Assembly (NCBI GenBank): GCA_023399355.1 | Contig: JAEWQC010000126.1 | Coordinates: 1-7,839 of the forward strand | Source: Bacillota bacterium | GTDB taxonomy: Bacteria > Bacillota > Clostridia > Acetivibrionales > DTU013 | Direction: 5' to 3' | Length of the DNA: 7,839 nt | Shown: in pieces, positions 5,372 to 7,839 of the stretch | Position numbering within the stretch: the stretch's first letter is position 1 | Layout of the letters: the number at the start of each line of letters is the position of its first letter | Notes under the pieces: model-generated | The model's database searches: none | Seen by the model: the letters and a program-made list of their open reading frames with translations, nothing else | Told to the model about the DNA's origin: nothing | Position numbers and translations under genes: made by a program

Positions 5372-6967
5372 CTATTCCCTTAAAAGCAGTCTGCCATTGC
5401 ACACACCTGTAAGCTTATCAAATCTTGCGGCAATTTTCCCGCCGACAATTACACAGTTTATCTCCGAAGCGAATTGTCTGGGAGCTATATAGGTTGCATT
5501 ATCCTGAATGGTATTTATGTCAAATATAACGATATCTGCAATATATCCGCGTTCAAGCCTTCCGATATGTTTAAGTCCCAGCCTTTGGGCCGGCATCGAA
5601 GTCACTTTCCTGACGGCATCCTCCAGCGCAAGTATTTTTTTCTCTCTTACATAATTTGCAAATAACCGCGGGAAAGCACCGTACAGCCGGGGATGCGGCA
5701 TTCCTCCACCGGAATACAAGGAATCCGAAATGACAAAAGAGTAGTCCAGCCGCATGATCTTTATGACATCCTCCTCCGACATATGGAAAAAGACTATGGC
5801 CACATATCCGTCTTCCTCAACCAGAAGATTTAAAGCCGCTTCAACGGGTTCAATGTCAAGTACTTCCGCGATTTCAGAGATCCTCTTTCCGACAAAGCAC
5901 TGGTTGGCAGCAGTACTCACCGAGCTTACCAGAACATTTTCCCATCCGGTTGAATATACAAGGTTGTCCCAATCGTCCGTCTCCCGCTTCAGTTCTTCTA
6001 TTATTTTGTGTCTTTGTCCGGGGTCTTTTATCCTTTGAATTGCTTTTTGAACCCCTCCTTCCAAAGTCCAGGGGGGTAAAAGAGTGTACAATGAAGTTGA
6101 GCCTGCAGTGTAGGGGTAAATATCGCAGGTTATATCCATTCCGCTGCTCCTGGCATCCTCAATCAATTGAATGGCCTCATTGCATTTAGTGCCCCAGTTG
6201 TTTCTGCCTGCAGCTTTTAAATGACTTATATGAAGCGGCGCCTCCGATTTCCGGGCAATATAAAGCACTTCCTCAATCGACTTCAATAGACTGTTGCCTT
6301 CTCCTCTCATGTGGACTGCAAAAATCACTCCATATTTCTTCAGGATACTGCATATCTCTACCAGTTCTTCCCTATTGTAATAATTTTCAGGTGCGTACAT
6401 AAGTCCCATAGACAAGCCCAAAGCCCCTGCTTCCAAAGACTCGGCCAGTAATCCTTTTATTTTCGACATTTCGTCGGAAGTCAACGGGCCGGCTTCAAAA
6501 CCTTTTACCGCTATCCGAAGCGCACCGTTTCCGACATATCCGCCCGTATTATGACTTAATTTATTTCTTTTAAGCATATCAAGATATCCGCCGTATGTCT
6601 CCCAACTCCAGTCATCCGCTAACCGTCCCATTATTGGCTCGCTATAAGCCTGTAATAACTTAATGTATTCTTTCGAGACCGGAGCAGGAGAAAATCCGCA
6701 ATTTCCGAAGATCTCCGTAGTAATACCCTGCCGGAGCTTTATTCCCTCCGATGGATTGCCAACCATCCATAAATCAGAGTGGCTGTGCAAATCTATGAAA
6801 CCTGGCGCTACAACTTTTCCTGCAGCGTCTATTGTTTCATTTGCAGTATCCAAAATATGTTTACATAAATCAACAATCCTTCCGTCCTTTACTCCAACAT
6901 CTCCGATCCATGAAGCGCTTCCGCTGCCATCTGCAATGAGGCCGTTCCTTATCAAAATGTCCAGCAT
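5372..6967 (-). CDS. N-acyl-D-amino acid deacylase (D-aminoacylase), amidohydrolase superfamily
   Basis: It hydrolyses N-acyl-D-amino acids to a D-amino acid and a carboxylate; a cytoplasmic zinc enzyme of 531 residues. It opens MLDILIRNGLIADGSG and has the metal motif IDLHSHSD (H61, H63), the cysteine ligand in GNCGFSPAPV (C90), H219 in AVHMRGEG, H249 in HISHLKAAG and a catalytic Asp415 in ISDSLYSGG followed by MPHPRLYGAFPR. From memory, Alcaligenes D-aminoacylase uses H67, H69, C96, H220, H250 and D366; the spacings match except for about 50 extra residues before the last Asp. The C-terminus (HIGRLERGYIADIVIFD) is typical of amidohydrolases. Starts at 7006 (ATG), 6979 (GTG with AAGGA seven bases upstream) or 6967 (ATG, best family fit, one base after the preceding stop) are possible; I use 6967. 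Acyl and side-chain preference cannot be read from sequence. It probably forms an operon with the PLP enzyme upstream. Confidence 0.93.
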   Translation of the reverse strand: MLDILIRNGLIADGSGSASWIGDVGVKDGRIVDLCKHILDTANETIDAAGKVVAPGFIDLHSHSDLWMVGNPSEGIKLRQGITTEIFGNCGFSPAPVSKEYIKLLQAYSEPIMGRLADDWSWETYGGYLDMLKRNKLSHNTGGYVGNGALRIAVKGFEAGPLTSDEMSKIKGLLAESLEAGALGLSMGLMYAPENYYNREELVEICSILKKYGVIFAVHMRGEGNSLLKSIEEVLYIARKSEAPLHISHLKAAGRNNWGTKCNEAIQLIEDARSSGMDITCDIYPYTAGSTSLYTLLPPWTLEGGVQKAIQRIKDPGQRHKIIEELKRETDDWDNLVYSTGWENVLVSSVSTAANQCFVGKRISEIAEVLDIEPVEAALNLLVEEDGYVAIVFFHMSEEDVIKIMRLDYSFVISDSLYSGGGMPHPRLYGAFPRLFANYVREKKILALEDAVRKVTSMPAQRLGLKHIGRLERGYIADIVIFDINTIQDNATYIAPRQFASEINCVIVGGKIAARFDKLTGVCNGRLLLRE

Positions 6968-6968
6968 A

Positions 6969-7839
6969 TCAGTATACACGCCCCCGTCCTTTAATCGACA
7001 CCTCATTAATTACCTGTCCGGTTTTTACGAAATATGCCCTGTCATGCAAGTTCACGGTAGTACATATATGATTGGGTATGATAGAAATCGTATCCCCTAC
7101 CTTGAGAGTCTTTGCGCCCTCTCCAAGCGTAATGATTCCATGCTCCTCCGAAAGCCTTTCCAGCACTAGCTGATCATCCTGCATCGTCCTCCCGTAGCCC
7201 TTCAGATAATGGGGAAATACTCCCAGGGCCGCATCGGTGGAAAAAGTTTTATTCCCGCCGTCAACTACAGCATAATCGTTTGCGTTGCAGCTCACGACTG
7301 TCGTAAGAATACTGGCCGCACATTCGTCTATGGAACATACGTCCATATTGACTAACATCATATCATTGAACACATAGGTTCCCGGCCTTATTTCCGTAAC
7401 TCCTTTAACCTGCGCGGCATATATTGCCGTCGGAGTGGACCCTACGCTGACGTCTTTAATATTTATCCCTTTTTCTCTAAGCCGGCCGGCCAGCTCCACC
7501 ATCAGACACCCTTCTTCAAAACCGGCCCTTTCCCTTTCAAGGGTTCCCTTCCCTTCAAAAACAAGACCTTTAAATGTGAAAATCCCTGTCAGACGAATTC
7601 CTTTATAGGAATCTATCACTTGCGCAAAATCGACAGCTTTTTCATAAGTAACTCCCGTTCTTCGAAGTCCTGTATCTACTTCCAGCCGCACCTCAATTGT
7701 CTGTCCGGCGGTCAACGCTGCCGACGACAGCGCCTCCGCTCCTTCGACACTGTCAACACCTACAATCAGCCGGATTTTTTTATTAAGTTCCAACACCCGT
7801 TTTATTTTCATTTCTCCAATGACGGGGTAAGCGATAAAG
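6969..7839 (-). CDS. D-threonine aldolase / D-serine dehydratase-like PLP enzyme (5' end outside window)
   Basis: This fold-type III PLP enzyme has an alanine racemase-like N-terminal barrel and a D-serine dehydratase-like C-terminal domain. An ATG exists at 7811, but the frame stays open upstream and reads FIAYPVIGE before it, which is family sequence. The true start, and the PLP-binding lysine, therefore lie beyond the right edge. Visible marks, numbered from that Met, are EVDTGLRRTG (44-53), the phosphate-binding GSTPT (124-128), EIRPGTYVFND (140-150), VDGGNKTFSTD (183-193) and PNHICTTVNLHD (246-257). The His-X-Cys at 248-250 matches the zinc ligands of D-serine dehydratases. Members act on D-threonine, D-serine or other beta-hydroxy D-amino acids, and some are of unknown activity. 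Its stop is one base before the deacylase start, which points to a shared D-amino-acid pathway. The exact substrate is not decided. Confidence 0.85.
   Translation of the reverse strand, partial: FIAYPVIGEMKIKRVLELNKKIRLIVGVDSVEGAEALSSAALTAGQTIEVRLEVDTGLRRTGVTYEKAVDFAQVIDSYKGIRLTGIFTFKGLVFEGKGTLERERAGFEEGCLMVELAGRLREKGINIKDVSVGSTPTAIYAAQVKGVTEIRPGTYVFNDMMLVNMDVCSIDECAASILTTVVSCNANDYAVVDGGNKTFSTDAALGVFPHYLKGYGRTMQDDQLVLERLSEEHGIITLGEGAKTLKVGDTISIIPNHICTTVNLHDRAYFVKTGQVINEVSIKGRGRVY

Noticed and set aside
5160..5402. 80-codon open frame on the minus strand as a gene
   Set aside because: It overlaps the end of the deacylase gene, has only a weak ribosome binding site, no recognisable domain and an unconvincing composition. 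It is mentioned only as an unexplained region.
5372..6967. The amidohydrolase as PhnM, the diphosphatase of the C-P lyase pathway
   Set aside because: Length (531 versus about 380 residues) and the GNCGFSPAPV, HMRGE and HPRLYG motifs fit D-aminoacylase. It also lies upstream of the regulator, outside the phn gene order.

Overview
The window carries two functional blocks, all genes on the minus strand (transcribed right to left). The organism is most likely a Firmicute of the Clostridia type. The evidence is moderate GC content, strong AGGAGG-type ribosome binding sites, tightly packed genes and the style of the C-P lyase proteins. This is inference from style, not a taxonomic proof.

Right block (about 5372-7839): a PLP enzyme of the D-threonine aldolase / D-serine dehydratase-like family, whose N-terminus lies outside the window, is followed one base later by an N-acyl-D-amino acid deacylase (D-aminoacylase). 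Together they look like a small operon for using D-amino acids and their N-acyl derivatives: the deacylase frees the D-amino acid and the PLP enzyme could then act on it.

Middle (about 5009-5371): a roughly 360-bp gap without a convincing gene. It holds the promoter region of the next operon and several dyad-symmetric sequences. The best dyad, CTGGTA-N3-AATT-N3-TACCAG, sits just upstream of the regulator gene and is a good candidate operator.

Left block (1-4967): a carbon-phosphorus lyase operon in the order phnF-like GntR/UTRA regulator, phnG, phnH, phnI, phnJ, phnK, phnL (only the first 26 codons of phnL are inside). PhnG, PhnH, PhnI and PhnJ form the C-P lyase core. PhnI with G, H and L attaches phosphonate to ribose, PhnJ is the radical SAM enzyme that breaks the C-P bond, and PhnK is the ATP-binding-cassette subunit that docks on the core. 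PhnJ keeps all four signature cysteines, and the visible motifs of the other complete proteins are intact, so the pathway looks functional. Uptake genes (phnCDE), phnM and phnP are not in the window.

The points most worth a second look are a paired CPxC (zinc-ribbon-like) insert near the N-terminus of PhnK, absent from E. coli PhnK, and the dyad at the start of the regulator gene. The dyad overlaps the longest possible start codon and so also argues for a shorter regulator protein. No wholly new system is evident: this is a recognisable C-P lyase operon beside a D-amino-acid cassette.
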